Source: CANJBX01 sp035556735
GTDB taxonomy: Bacteria; Pseudomonadota; Alphaproteobacteria; Rhizobiales; Xanthobacteraceae
NCBI GenBank assembly: GCA_035556735.1
Contig: DATMFF010000006.1
Coordinates: 248,001 to 312,000, forward strand
Direction of reading: 5' to 3'
Length of the DNA stretch: 64,000 bases
Part shown: in pieces, positions 29,584 through 39,869 of the stretch
How positions within the stretch are numbered: the stretch's first letter is position 1
Layout of the letters: each line of letters begins with the position of its first letter
Translations under genes and position numbers: made by a program
Notes under the pieces: model-generated
Databases searched by the model: none
What the model saw: the letters and a program-made list of their open reading frames with translations, nothing else
Told to the model about the DNA's origin: nothing

Positions 29584-30560
29584 CTACTCCGCCAGGTGGC
29601 ACGCCGCCCAGTGTCCGGGGCGCACCTCGCGCAGCGCCGGCGCCTCGGTCTTGCAGCGCGCGACCGCCAGCGGGCAGCGCGTGTGGAAGTGGCAGCCCGG
29701 CGGCGGATTGATCGGGCTCGGCACGTCGCCCGCGAGCAGCATGCGCCTGCGCGCGCCATTGGCCGGCACCTGCGGCTTGGGCACCGCGGCGAGCAGCGCC
29801 TGCGTGTAGGGGTGCAACGGCTCCATGAACAGCGGCGCCTTGTCCGCAAGCTCGACGATCCGGCCGAGGTACATCACCGCGACGCGGTGGCTGATGTGCT
29901 CCACCACCGCGAGGTCGTGCGCGATGAACACGTAGGAGAGCCGGTATTCCTCCTGCAGGTCGATGAGCAGGTTGATCACCTGCGCCTGCACCGAAACGTC
30001 GAGCGCCGACACCGGCTCGTCGGCGATGATCAGCCCCGGGTTGAGCGCGAGCGCGCGCGCGATGCCGAGCCGCTGGCGCTGGCCCCCGGAGAACTCGTGC
30101 GGATAGCGCCGCATCTGCTCGGGCCGCAGCCCGACGCGGCGGAACAGTTCGGCGACGCGCGCCTCGACCTCGCTGCCCTTCGCGAGCCCGTAGTTGGTGA
30201 TCGGCTCGGCCACGATCGCGCCCGCCGACAGGCGCGGGTTGAGCGAGGAATACGGGTCCTGGAAGATCACCTGCATGTCGCGCCGGTGCGGCCGCATCTC
30301 GCTCGGCGAGAGCTGCGTGATGTCGCGCCCGCGCAGGCGGATCGTGCCCTCGCTCGGCTCCAGCAGCTTGAGGATGGTCTTGCCCGCGGTGGACTTGCCG
30401 CAGCCGCTCTCGCCGACGAGGCCGAGCGTCTCGCCCGTGCGCAACGTGAAGCTGATGCCGTCGACGGCATGCACCTGCGAGCGACCGCGCGCGAGGAACC
30501 CGCGCCGGATCGGGAAATATTTTCGCAGGCCCTCGACCTCGAGCAGCGGCGCCGCCTCGC

Positions 30561-30564
<4 letters not shown>
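29584..30564 (-). CDS. Peptide/nickel-type ABC transporter ATPase, DppF/OppF-like
   Basis: A 326-residue ATPase, the last gene of the importer operon. It has Walker A GESGCGKST, the signature FSGGQRQRLGIARAL, Walker B LIIADEPVSALDVS and the C-terminal oligopeptide-transporter extension with cysteines (GCHFHTRCPLAVARCKTEAP), which in relatives binds an iron-sulfur cluster. It powers uptake with the paired DppD-like ATPase. Its ATG overlaps the upstream gene's stop (ATGA at 30564-30561), showing translational coupling. Confidence 0.94.
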
Positions 30565-31612
<1,048 letters not shown>

Positions 31613-31616
<4 letters not shown>

Positions 31617-32497
31617 AGCGCGCGCGCCAAGCGGGGATCGAGCGCATCGCGCAGTCCGTCGCCGACGAGGTTGATCGCCAGCACCGTGACCGACAGGAAC
31701 ACGCTCGGGATCAGGATCATGTAGGCCGCCACCAGGAACAGCATGCGTCCTTCCGCGATGATGTTGCCCCAGCTCGGCACCGTCGGCGGTGTGCCCGCGC
31801 CGAGGAACGAGAGGATCGCCTCGACGATGATCGCGGAGGCGCACACGTAGGTCGCCTGCACGATCAGCGGCGCCACCGTGTTGGGCAGGATGTGGCGCAC
31901 CAGGATGCGCCAGGGCCGCGTGCCGCAGGCGCGCGCGGCCTCCACGAACGGCTGCTCGCGCAGGGTGAGCCCGAGGCTGCGCACGAGGCGGCTCACGCGC
32001 GGCACCTCGGCGATGGTGATGGCGATGATCACGTTCTCGATGCTGGCCTTGGTCAGCGCCATCAGCGCGATCGCGAGCAGCACCGGCGGGATCGACATCA
32101 GCCCGTCCATCACGCGCATGACGATCCCGTCGACGATACGGCTGAAGCCGGCGACGAGCCCGATCACGAGGCCGATCGCCGTGCTCGCCACCGCCACGCT
32201 GAAGCCGACGATCAGCGAGACACGCGTGCCGTAGAGCACGCGGCTGTAGATGTCGCGTCCGACCGAGTCGGTGCCGAACCAGTTCTCCAGGTTGGGCGGG
32301 CGCAGCCGGCGGATCGGGTTGAGCGCCTCCGGGTCGACGGTGCCGAGCCAGGGCGCGAGCACCGCGGCGCCGATCACCAGCACCAGCAGCACGCCGCCCA
32401 GCACCGCCGTGGGATGCCGGCGCAGCGTCTCGCGCAGGAGCCCCGGCCGCACCACGGCGGCGGCGGGCTGCTCGCTCTCGTAGGGCAGCGCCGTCAT
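31613..32497 (-). CDS. Peptide/nickel-type ABC transporter permease, DppC-like
   Basis: A 294-residue inner-membrane permease. The N-terminal cytosolic stretch leads to HPTAVLGGVLLVLVIGAAVLAPWL, then NWFGTDSVGRDIYSRVLYG, the motif before the transmembrane domain in DppC/OppC proteins. The EAA loop region reads EAARACGTRPWRILVRHILPN. It has five to six membrane spans. Its ATG overlaps the dppB-like stop by one base (TGATG), so the two permeases are translationally coupled. Confidence 0.94.
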
Positions 32498-33438
32498 CAG
32501 TAGCGGATCCGCGGATCGAGGAAGGTGTAGCTGATGTCGACGAGGAGGTTGAGCAGCACGTAGCTCGCGGAGAACACCAGCACCAGCCCCTGGATGAGCG
32601 GATAGTCGCGCTGCAGGATGGCGTCGACCGTGAGCCGCCCGACGCCGGGGATCGAGAACACCGTCTCGGTGACGATCGCGCCGCTGATCAAGAGCGCGAA
32701 GGCGAGCCCGATCGTCGTGACGATCGGCACCGAGGCGTTCTTGAGCGCGTGCGCCAGCAAGACCCGCGCGTTGCCCAGGCCCTTCGCCTGCGCCGTGCGG
32801 ATGTAGTCCTGGCTGAGCACCTCCAGCATGGCGGCGCGCGTCATGCGCGCGATCAGCGCGATCAGCACGATGCCGAGCGTCACCGAGGGCAGGATGATGC
32901 TCTCCAGGAAGGGCAGCACGCCGTCGCTGATGCTCGTGTAGCCCTGCACCGGCAGCACGTTGAGCCACAGCGCGAAGGCGAGGATCAGCAGGTAGCCGAT
33001 CACGAAGGTCGGGAACGAGAAGCCCGCGACGGCGAAGGCCATCACCGCGCGGTCGATCCAAGTCCCCGCCTTCCAGGCGGCCAGCACGCCCATCGGCACC
33101 GCGACGACGATCGAGATCAGCATGGCGCAGACGGCGAGCGCGATCGTCGGCTCGACGCGCTGGAAGATCATCAGGCTGACGGGCTGGTTGGAGAAGATCG
33201 AGAAGCCGAGATCGCCGTGCAGCACGGCGAAGATCCAGCGCCCGAACTGGGTGAGGAACGGCTCGTTGAGCCCGAGCTGCTCGCGGATGCGCTCGACCAC
33301 CTCGGTGGTCGCCTGGTCGCCCGCGATGATCGCCGCCGGATCGCCGGGAGCGAGGTGCAGGAGCGAGAACACGAACAGCGCCACCACGCCCATCACCGGG
33401 ATCGTGGCGAGCACGCGGCGGATCACATAGGCGAGCAT
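32497..33438 (-). CDS. Peptide/nickel-type ABC transporter permease, DppB-like
   Basis: A 313-residue inner-membrane permease. It starts MLAYVIRRVLATIPVMGVVALFVFSLLHLAPGDPA, diagnostic of DppB/OppB, and has the EAA loop DYIRTAQAKGLGNARVLLAHALKNA and the end DISYTFLDPRIRY. It has six predicted spans. With the DppC-like protein it forms the translocation path. A dispersed repeat (33507-33601) lies between it and the binding-protein gene upstream. Confidence 0.94.
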   Translation of the reverse strand: MLAYVIRRVLATIPVMGVVALFVFSLLHLAPGDPAAIIAGDQATTEVVERIREQLGLNEPFLTQFGRWIFAVLHGDLGFSIFSNQPVSLMIFQRVEPTIALAVCAMLISIVVAVPMGVLAAWKAGTWIDRAVMAFAVAGFSFPTFVIGYLLILAFALWLNVLPVQGYTSISDGVLPFLESIILPSVTLGIVLIALIARMTRAAMLEVLSQDYIRTAQAKGLGNARVLLAHALKNASVPIVTTIGLAFALLISGAIVTETVFSIPGVGRLTVDAILQRDYPLIQGLVLVFSASYVLLNLLVDISYTFLDPRIRY

Positions 33439-33506
33439 GCAATTGCCCTTCCGATGCGGATGTCACCGCGACGACGCCGCGTGACACGCGCAGCGCCCGC
33501 GACAGC

Positions 33507-33601
33507 GTCATTGCGAGGACGCCGCAGGCGGACGAAGCAATCCAGAACAACGTCTCCGCACTGGATTGCTTCGTCGGGCTGGCGCCCTCCTCGCAATGAC
33601 G
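33507..33601. repeat. Family B repeat inside the ABC transporter operon
   Basis: A well-kept family B copy: GTCATTGCGAGGACGCCGCA at the left and GGATTGCTTCGTCGGGCTGG ... CTCCTCGCAATGACG at the right, able to fold into a long hairpin. It fills the 179-base gap between the binding-protein and DppB-like genes, where it could stabilise or attenuate the downstream mRNA and so raise the binding protein over the membrane subunits. Confidence 0.85.
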
Positions 33602-33617
33602 GCACGGGGCCCGCTCC

Positions 33618-35198
33618 TCACGCCTTCTTCACGTTCCAGAACACCGGCTGCCCCTCCAGCACCCCCGTCACGTTCTTGCGGAAGCCGGTGAACGGGATCG
33701 TCTGGCCGAGCGGGATGTAGGGCACGTCCTCGAACGCCTGCAGCTGGATCTGCGCGGTGATCTTCTTCTGCTCGTCGAGGGTCTTGGCGAGGAACCAGGC
33801 CGCGCGCAGCTCCTCGATCTTCGGGCTCGACGGCCAGCCGAAGCTCGCCGCCTTGCCGTTGCCGCGCAGCCAGGAGTGCGCGGCCGGGTTCACCTGGCTC
33901 GAGCCGTTGTCGTAGATCGCGAACGCGCTCCAGCCGCCCTGGTCGAGCGGCTCCATCTTGGCGCGGCGCTGCGAGAGCGTGCTCCAGTCGATCGCCTGGT
34001 AGTCGACGTTGAGGCCGATCTTCTTGAACATGTCGGCGGTGACGTCGCCCATGATCTTGAGGTAGCCGATGTTGACCGCCACCAGCAGCGCCACCTTCTC
34101 GCCCTTGTAGCCGGCGGCCTCGATCTCCTTCTTCACCTTGGCGAGGTCGCGCTTGCCCATCAGCTTGTCCATGCCGGCGTTGCTCGCGAGCGGCGTGCCC
34201 GGCGCGAAATAGCCGACGCCGTCGCGCCACAGCGTCTTGTCCGGGCCGTTGAGCGCGATCATGTAGTCGGACTGCGTCACGGCCCCGATGATGGCGCGGC
34301 GGATCGCCGGATTGTCGAACGGCGGGTGCAGGTGGTTGAAGCGCAGGTACGCGATCAGCCCGTGCGGCGTGATCGACTTGATCACGAGGTCCTTGTTGGC
34401 GCGCAGACGCGGCAGCAGGTCCGTGTGCGGCGTCTGCAGCCAGTCGATCTCGCCGCGCTCGAGCGCGGCCGCCGCCGTCGCCTGGTCGTTGATGATGCGC
34501 CACTCGACGCGGTCGACGTTGGCAACCTTCGGCCCGGCCGTGAACTGCAGCACGCCGTCCTTGCGCGGAACGTAGTCGGCGAAGCGCTCGTAGACGATGC
34601 GCGAGCCGGCGACCCGCTCGCCGGGGACGTACTTGAACGGCCCGCTCCCGGTCGTGTCGGTCACCGCCTTGTTGGGGTCGCTGGACGCCAGCCGCTCCGG
34701 CATGATCGGGCACATCGAGGCGTTCGGCTTGGCGAGCGCATCGGGCAGCAGCGGGAACGGCCGCTTGAGGCGGAACTGCATGGTGCGGTCGTCGGTCGCC
34801 GTCAGCTCGTCCGTCGCCGCCATCAGCGCCTGCCCGAAGGCGTCGCGCACGCCCCAGCGCTTCACGCTCGCCACCGCGTCGCGCGCCAGCACCTTCTCGC
34901 CGTCGTGGAACTTCAGTCCGTCGCGCAGCGTCAGCTTCCACAGCTTGCCGTCGTTCTCGACGCTGACGCCCGCGACCATCTGCGGATGCGGCTGGAAATT
35001 GTTGTCGACGCCGAACAGCGTGTCATAGACGAGGAAGGCGTGGTCGCGCGTCTGCCACGAGGGCGAGAGCACCGGATCGTAGATGACGACGTCCGCCTCC
35101 GGCACGAACTTGATGACGCGGCTGCCCTGTGCGCGGGCGATGGCGGGGGCGGCCACGGCGGCGGCGGCCGTGCCGGCCAGGAACGTGCGGCGATCCAT
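33618..35198 (-). CDS. ABC transporter substrate-binding protein, family 5 (peptide/nickel type)
   Basis: A 526-residue periplasmic binding protein, first gene of the importer operon. The N-terminus MDRRTFLAGTAAAAVAAPAIARAQ has a double arginine and looks Tat-type. The mature domain shows VVIYDPVLSPSWQTRDHAFLVYDTLFG, WKLTLRDGLKFHDGEKVLARD and FNHLHPPFDNPAIRRAI, typical of SBP family 5. The ligand (peptide, opine, nickel chelate or other) cannot be decided. Confidence 0.94.
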   Translation of the reverse strand: MDRRTFLAGTAAAAVAAPAIARAQGSRVIKFVPEADVVIYDPVLSPSWQTRDHAFLVYDTLFGVDNNFQPHPQMVAGVSVENDGKLWKLTLRDGLKFHDGEKVLARDAVASVKRWGVRDAFGQALMAATDELTATDDRTMQFRLKRPFPLLPDALAKPNASMCPIMPERLASSDPNKAVTDTTGSGPFKYVPGERVAGSRIVYERFADYVPRKDGVLQFTAGPKVANVDRVEWRIINDQATAAAALERGEIDWLQTPHTDLLPRLRANKDLVIKSITPHGLIAYLRFNHLHPPFDNPAIRRAIIGAVTQSDYMIALNGPDKTLWRDGVGYFAPGTPLASNAGMDKLMGKRDLAKVKKEIEAAGYKGEKVALLVAVNIGYLKIMGDVTADMFKKIGLNVDYQAIDWSTLSQRRAKMEPLDQGGWSAFAIYDNGSSQVNPAAHSWLRGNGKAASFGWPSSPKIEELRAAWFLAKTLDEQKKITAQIQLQAFEDVPYIPLGQTIPFTGFRKNVTGVLEGQPVFWNVKKA

Positions 35199-35438
35199 GC
35201 GAAATCCTCCCTGACGATATCGTGCGCGCGGTGCGCTTATCTTGTCGCGACCTGCCGCGCGTGTCCGGCCGAAGACGCTGCGCGCAGCTTCCGCATGCGG
35301 CGATCGGTCTGGCGGCCACGAGAGATCAGGTCCCGTATCGATGCAAAGACTATCACGCCGCGCGATGGCCGCCAGTCAAGCCGGCGCGATCCGTCGATCG
35401 GCATCACGCGTCGCTTCCCACACGGGACGATCTCGACT

Positions 35439-36170
35439 ATGGCAACAGCCGTGGCCGCCACGCGCGGTGTCCCTGCCCACCATCTCCCGATGCTCCCACT
35501 GCACGTCCTCTCCGCCGGCTCCACGCTTCACGGCCTTCGCGCCTGCGCCGATTCCGCCGCGCAGGCGGTCGGGCATACGCTCGACATCACGACCAACCAT
35601 GGTCACCTCATTCGCGACGCGGTGCGCAGCGGCGCGGCGCAGCCCGACCTCGTGCTGCTGCCCACCGACATGCTCGACGCGCTGGGCACGCGCGTGGGCG
35701 AACGCCTCGCGCTCGGCACCGTTGCCATTGCTGGAACGGTGCGCGCGGGCGCGGCGCCGCCCGCGATCGGAACGATGGCGGAGCTGCGCGCCGCGTTCGT
35801 CGCGGCGCCGGCCGTGCTGCTGACCAGCGCGCCGACCGGCGATCACCTGATGGAGGTGATCGCGCGGCTCGGCTTGACCGACGCCGTGACGGCGAAGCTG
35901 CTGCGCTTCGACACCTCCTCGAAGCTGCTCGCGCATCTCGCCGCGCGCGGCGACGACGCCATCGGCTTCTCGCCCGAGAGCGAGATCCGCGGCGCGCCAG
36001 GCGTCGCCTGCATCGGCCTCGTGCCCGACGAGATCCAGGTGGTGGTGTCCTATGCCGCCGCGGTGCTGACCTCGTGCGCGCAGCCCGAGGCCGCGCGCGC
36101 CCTGCTCGCGTTCCTTGCAACGCCCACCGCGCGCGAGGCCTTCGCGCGCAGCGGCGTGCGCCTGGGATGA
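35439..36170 (+). CDS. Solitary substrate-binding-domain protein (ModA-like fold)
   Basis: A 243-residue protein resembling molybdate-type type-2 periplasmic binding proteins: LPLHVLSAGSTLHGLRACADSA at the start and ending RALLAFLATPTAREAFARSGVRLG, the usual ModA tail. It lacks a signal peptide in the chosen frame, so it may be cytosolic, unlike true transport receptors. It stands alone, divergent from the ABC importer, with about 240 bases between them. An ATG further in (MLPLHV) is an alternative start. Ligand unknown. Confidence 0.72.
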   Translation: MATAVAATRGVPAHHLPMLPLHVLSAGSTLHGLRACADSAAQAVGHTLDITTNHGHLIRDAVRSGAAQPDLVLLPTDMLDALGTRVGERLALGTVAIAGTVRAGAAPPAIGTMAELRAAFVAAPAVLLTSAPTGDHLMEVIARLGLTDAVTAKLLRFDTSSKLLAHLAARGDDAIGFSPESEIRGAPGVACIGLVPDEIQVVVSYAAAVLTSCAQPEAARALLAFLATPTAREAFARSGVRLG

Positions 36171-36307
36171 CGGCACCGGCTGTTGCCGGCACTTGCACGG
36201 CCGCACGCGACGGGCGATCCCGGCCGCCCTTGCCAGCTCGCCCGGGAGTTGCTAGAACAAAACAAGAACTGTCCGGTTGATGGCGGCTGGCGTCGCGGGG
36301 GCGAAGC

Positions 36308-36901
36308 ATGCATCGGGGATTGATGTGGTCGCGCGCATTCGCCGGCGCGCTCCTTGTCGTGATTGTTGCGACGACAACCGCCCGCGCCGACGAGCACCTC
36401 GACGCGATGGGCGTCGTGTTCGGCCTCGGCCAGCCCGACCCGGTGGACTGGTGGGTCGATGCCGGTCCCGACGCCAAGTCGGGCGAAGTCGTTGACGTCA
36501 CGCGCACGCGCGTCTCGATGATCCTCACGCTGCAACCCGAGGACCGGTGCAAGGTGAACATCGCCCAGACCACCCGGGCGGATCGCGTGGTCATTCTCGA
36601 AACGCGCGACGTCGATCTGCGGCGCGCCAGACGGGTCAGGTTCTTCGCGGACATTGGCATGGTGGACGACATCAGCCCCGACGACGAAAACACCATCAAG
36701 GCCGTCATCGAGGGCGAGGACATGAATTGCGTCCGCACCCTGATTCCCGGGATCGACCGGACGGCGGCGACCCGCTCCTGCTACGCCGAGTACGAGCTGA
36801 TCTGGAAGGGCGAGCGGCCGCGCAAACACATGCTCGCGGCGCTGCGGACCATCCACAAGACGTGCCCCCTGCCCGGGGTCGCGCCGTCATCCGCGCAATG
36901 A
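36308..36901 (+). CDS. Secreted hypothetical protein with DWWVDAG motif (paralogue 1)
   Basis: A 197-residue exported protein that I do not recognise. The signal peptide (MWSRAFAGALLVVIVATTTARA, within residues 6-27) is followed by DEHLDAMGVVFGLGQPDPVD and DWWVDAGPDAKSGEV, three conserved cysteines (DRCKVN, MNCVRT, RSCYAE) and the C-terminal TIHKTCPLPG. The next gene encodes a clear paralogue with the same landmarks; its coding starts within 15 bases. Periplasmic location is inferred; four cysteines suggest two disulfides. Confidence 0.75.
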   Translation: MHRGLMWSRAFAGALLVVIVATTTARADEHLDAMGVVFGLGQPDPVDWWVDAGPDAKSGEVVDVTRTRVSMILTLQPEDRCKVNIAQTTRADRVVILETRDVDLRRARRVRFFADIGMVDDISPDDENTIKAVIEGEDMNCVRTLIPGIDRTAATRSCYAEYELIWKGERPRKHMLAALRTIHKTCPLPGVAPSSAQ

Positions 36902-36915
36902 CCGGAGGCCGCTGC

Positions 36916-37533
36916 ATGATCGAGCAAGCTCGACCTGTCACGAGAAAGATGCGCATGCGCCGGCCGTTGATGTCGTTCGTTTTGCTGAGGGCCACGCTCT
37001 GGGCCGCGCTCGGCCTTGCGGCGCCGGCGCACGCCGACGAGCATCTCGACGCCATCAGCGTCCTGTTCGGGCTCGAACAGCCGCAGCCCGTCGACTGGTG
37101 GGTCGATGCCGGCGAGGACGCCAAGTCCGGCTACGCCAACGACGGCACCATGCGCATCTCGATGATCCTGAGCCTGCAGCGCAAGGACCGCTGCCAGGTC
37201 AACCTCGTCACGCTCATGGAGTTCGGCCCCTTCCCCTTGTTCCAGAGCAGCCAGATCAATCTGCGGCGCGCCACCGGCATCAAGTTCGTCCGTGATTACT
37301 TCGCGGACAACCGGACCACGCGCGCCGATCCCGGCGTGATCAAGGCGAGGATCCTCGGCGACGACCTTGTCTGCACCCGCTTGCTGATGGGCGGAGTGGC
37401 GGAACCCGCCGCGGAGCGCATGTGCGAGGGCGAAGCCGACGTGGAGTGGCGCGACGAGCCCGAGCGCAAACTCGTCATGGCGGCGCTCGACACCGTGCAC
37501 AAGACCTGTCCGCTGCCCGGCCTGCAGCCGTAG
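36916..37533 (+). CDS. Secreted hypothetical protein with DWWVDAG motif (paralogue 2)
   Basis: A 205-residue paralogue of the preceding gene. After a long basic N-terminus and a signal segment (SFVLLRATLWAALGLAAPAHA) it repeats DEHLDAISVLFGLEQPQPVD, DWWVDAGEDAKSG, the cysteines in DRCQVN, LVCTRL and RMCEGE, and the ending TVHKTCPLPG. The ATG at 36916 follows GGAGG by seven bases; an ATG at 36898 overlapping the upstream stop is possible. Tandem duplication followed by divergence is clear. Function unknown. Confidence 0.75.
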   Translation: MIEQARPVTRKMRMRRPLMSFVLLRATLWAALGLAAPAHADEHLDAISVLFGLEQPQPVDWWVDAGEDAKSGYANDGTMRISMILSLQRKDRCQVNLVTLMEFGPFPLFQSSQINLRRATGIKFVRDYFADNRTTRADPGVIKARILGDDLVCTRLLMGGVAEPAAERMCEGEADVEWRDEPERKLVMAALDTVHKTCPLPGLQP

Positions 37534-37658
37534 TCCCGGGCCGCCGATTCCTGGCTGTATCCGCCACGGCGTCGGGTGAGGGCTTCGGCGGATGTCATCG
37601 TTTGTTCAGTGCCTTGGTCTCCTCTCCTCCATCGTTCACACAGCCGTGATTTGCTCCA

Positions 37659-37674
37659 TACCAACCAGTTGGTA
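37659..37674. promoter_or_regulatory. Probable TetR-family operator
   Basis: The inverted repeat TACCAACCAGTTGGTA (6-bp arms TACCAA/TTGGTA around CCAG) ends 29 bases before the TetR gene's ATG. Sites of this shape are common autoregulatory operators of TetR-family repressors. No -35/-10 pair is obvious, but the position fits repression of the regulator's own promoter. Confidence 0.6.
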
Positions 37675-37702
37675 CGTTCCAGGCGACTCTGGAGAGCCCG
37701 CC

Positions 37703-38326
37703 ATGGCCGCCCCCGATTCCCGCACCCGGCTGCTCGAGGCCACGCTCGACGTGGTGCGCGCCAAGGGCTACACGGCCGCGCGCGTCGAGGACATCTGCGC
37801 CGCCGCCGGCGTGACCAAGGGCAGCTTCTTTCATCACTTCGCCAGCAAGGACGAGCTTGCCCTCGCCGCCGCCGCGCTGTGGAACGAGCGCGCGCACGCG
37901 CTGTTCACGTCCGCGCCCTACAACGCGGCGCAGGATCCGCTCGACCGCCTGCTCGGCTATCTCGCCTTCCGCAAGGCGATGCTTGCCGGCGAGCTTGGCG
38001 AGTTCACCTGTTACGCCGGCACCGTCATCCAGGAAGCCTACGTCACGCATCCCGACCTGCGCGATGCCTGCGAGGCCGGCATCGTGCGCCACACCGCCTG
38101 GCTCGGCGAGATCATCGAGGCGGCGATGCGCACACATGGCGTGACCGCGCCGTGGCGCGCGCTCAGCCTCGCACAGCACGTTCTCGCGGTGCTGCAGGGC
38201 GGCTTCATCCTCGCCAAGGGCGAAGGCAGCGGCGCGGTCGCGGCCGACAGCGTCGACCATCTCATCCGCTATGTGGAATTGTTGTTCGGCGCCAAATCGG
38301 CAGGACGCGCGCCTGCGCGCTCATAG
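37703..38326 (+). CDS. TetR/AcrR family transcriptional regulator
   Basis: A 207-residue repressor. The N-terminal helix-turn-helix (about residues 4-52: RTRLLEATLDVVRAKGYTAARVEDICAAAGVTKGSFFHHFASKDEL) is canonical. The C-terminal ligand domain (HALFTSAPYNAAQDPLDRLL...) resembles the group that senses small organic compounds. The ATG at 37703 follows GGAGAG; codons upstream in the frame include the operator and are not part of the protein. It is likely to bind the palindrome at 37659. The MFS exporter gene downstream is a candidate target. Confidence 0.92.
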   Translation: MAAPDSRTRLLEATLDVVRAKGYTAARVEDICAAAGVTKGSFFHHFASKDELALAAAALWNERAHALFTSAPYNAAQDPLDRLLGYLAFRKAMLAGELGEFTCYAGTVIQEAYVTHPDLRDACEAGIVRHTAWLGEIIEAAMRTHGVTAPWRALSLAQHVLAVLQGGFILAKGEGSGAVAADSVDHLIRYVELLFGAKSAGRAPARS

Positions 38327-38357
38327 AGTTGACGCTGAACCGAGACGCCACATGGCC

Positions 38358-38452
38358 GTCATTGCGAGGAGCGCGACGCGCGACGAAGCAATCCAGACCG
38401 CTAGCTCACCACTGGATTGCTTCGGCAGGCTGGCGCCCGCCTCGCAATGACG
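38358..38452. repeat. Family B dispersed repeat
   Basis: A near-complete palindromic copy: GTCATTGCGAGGAGCGCGAC on the left and CACTGGATTGCTTCGGCAGG ... CCTCGCAATGAC on the right. It fills most of the gap between the TetR and MFS genes, so it would be transcribed if the two genes form an operon. Confidence 0.85.
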
Positions 38453-38488
38453 GAGCATGATCAACGCGTGAGACAAAGGAGGCCCCCC

Positions 38489-39700
38489 ATGACTCGCTCC
38501 TACGGCTGGGTGATCGTCGCGATCGGCGCCCTGATGACCTGCGTCTCCGCCGGCGCCATGTTCTCGCTCGCGGTCTTCCTCGATCCGCTCGCCCATGCCA
38601 CCGGCTGGTCACGTGCGGCGATCTCGACCGCGATGACGGTCAACTTCCTTGCCATGGGGCTCGGCGGGTTCTTCTGGGGCGCCGCCAGCGACCGCGTGGG
38701 TCCGCGCGTCGTCACGATCATCGGCGCGGTGCTGCTCGGCATCGGTCTCGTGGTGGCGAGCCAGGCCACCTCGCTTCTCGTGTTCCAGCTTGCCTATGGA
38801 CTGTTCGTCGGGTTCGCCAGCGCCGCCTTCTTCGCGCCGCTGATGTCGGCGGCCACCGCCTGGTTCGTCGAGAACCGCAGCCTTGCGGTGTCCCTCGTCT
38901 CGGCCGGCATCGGCGTCGCGCCGATGACCGTATCGCCGTTCGCGCGCTGGCTGATCTCGGCCTACGACTGGCGCTTCGCCATGCTGGTCATCGGCCTCGC
39001 GGTCTGGGTGCTGCTCATCCCGGCCGCGCTGTTCCTGCGCCGTGCGCCCGCGTCCTTGAGCGAGAGCCCTGCCGGCGCCGCGCCGGAGGACGGCGCGGGC
39101 CTCACCGCCGCGCAGGCGCTGCGCTCGCCGCAGTTCATCATCCTCGCGCTCACGTTCTTCCTGTGCTGCTCGGCGCACGCAGGACCGATCTTCCACATGG
39201 TGAGCTACGCCATCGTCTGCGGCGTCCCGGCCATGGCAGCCGTGAGCATCTACAGCGTCGAGGGCCTCGCGGGCCTGGGCGGCCGCGTGCTCTTCGGCGT
39301 GCTCGCCGACCGCCTCGGCGTCAAGCGCGTGCTCGCCGCCGGCCTGCTGCTGCAGGCGGTCGCCATCGGCTCTTATGTGTTCGTCACGCGGCTGACCGAG
39401 TTCTACACCATGGCGGTGATCTTCGGCGCCGCCTACGGCGGCGTGATGCCGCTCTACGCCGCGCTCGCGCGCGAATATTTCGGCCAGCGCATCATGGGCA
39501 CCGTGCTCGGCGCCGCGACCATGCTCTCGAGCCTCGGCATGGCCGTCGGCCCGCTCGCCGGCGGCGCCGTGTTCGACGCGTACAACAGCTACGCCTGGCT
39601 GTTCATCGGCTCGTTCGGCGTCGGCCTCGGCGCGGCGGCGATCGCCCTCGCCTTCCCGCCGCTGCCGCAGCGCGCGGCCGCGCGCCTGCAGCCGGCGTGA
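38489..39700 (+). CDS. MFS transporter, monocarboxylate/OFA-like
   Basis: A 403-residue, 12-span major facilitator. MTRSYGWVIVAIGALMTCVSAGAMFSLAVFLDPLAHATGWSRAAIS is the typical start of the monocarboxylate-type group; the loop 2-3 motif is GAASDRVGPR and the loop 8-9 equivalent GVLADRLGVKRV. The ATG at 38489 is preceded by AAAGGAGG. The substrate is unknown. The TetR gene upstream, separated only by a repeat, may control it. Confidence 0.88.
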   Translation: MTRSYGWVIVAIGALMTCVSAGAMFSLAVFLDPLAHATGWSRAAISTAMTVNFLAMGLGGFFWGAASDRVGPRVVTIIGAVLLGIGLVVASQATSLLVFQLAYGLFVGFASAAFFAPLMSAATAWFVENRSLAVSLVSAGIGVAPMTVSPFARWLISAYDWRFAMLVIGLAVWVLLIPAALFLRRAPASLSESPAGAAPEDGAGLTAAQALRSPQFIILALTFFLCCSAHAGPIFHMVSYAIVCGVPAMAAVSIYSVEGLAGLGGRVLFGVLADRLGVKRVLAAGLLLQAVAIGSYVFVTRLTEFYTMAVIFGAAYGGVMPLYAALAREYFGQRIMGTVLGAATMLSSLGMAVGPLAGGAVFDAYNSYAWLFIGSFGVGLGAAAIALAFPPLPQRAAARLQPA

Positions 39701-39725
39701 GGCCGCGACGCTCCACGCTCTCCCC

Positions 39726-39772
39726 GTCATGCCCGGGCCGGTGCGCAGCGCCCTGTCCCGGGCATCCACGTT
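39726..39772. repeat. Family C-type palindromic repeat
   Basis: A GTCATGCCCGGGCCGGTGCG ... CCCGGGCATCCACG element, a variant of family C with self-complementary CCCGGGC arms. It lies in the 169-base gap downstream of the MFS gene, between convergent genes, and could act as a transcription end. Confidence 0.6.
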
Positions 39773-39869
39773 TTGCCGCGCGACGTGAGATGATGTGGCG
39801 GGCGCGACAAGCCCTGCATGGCGACTGCACGGACTCGCGGCGTCATCAAGAGGCGCCCTGCACTCTTTC

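Noticed and set aside
33876..35438. Plus-strand frame leading into the solitary substrate-binding gene
   Set aside because: Opposite the ABC binding protein it is antisense shadow; only the part from 35439 has family-like sequence.
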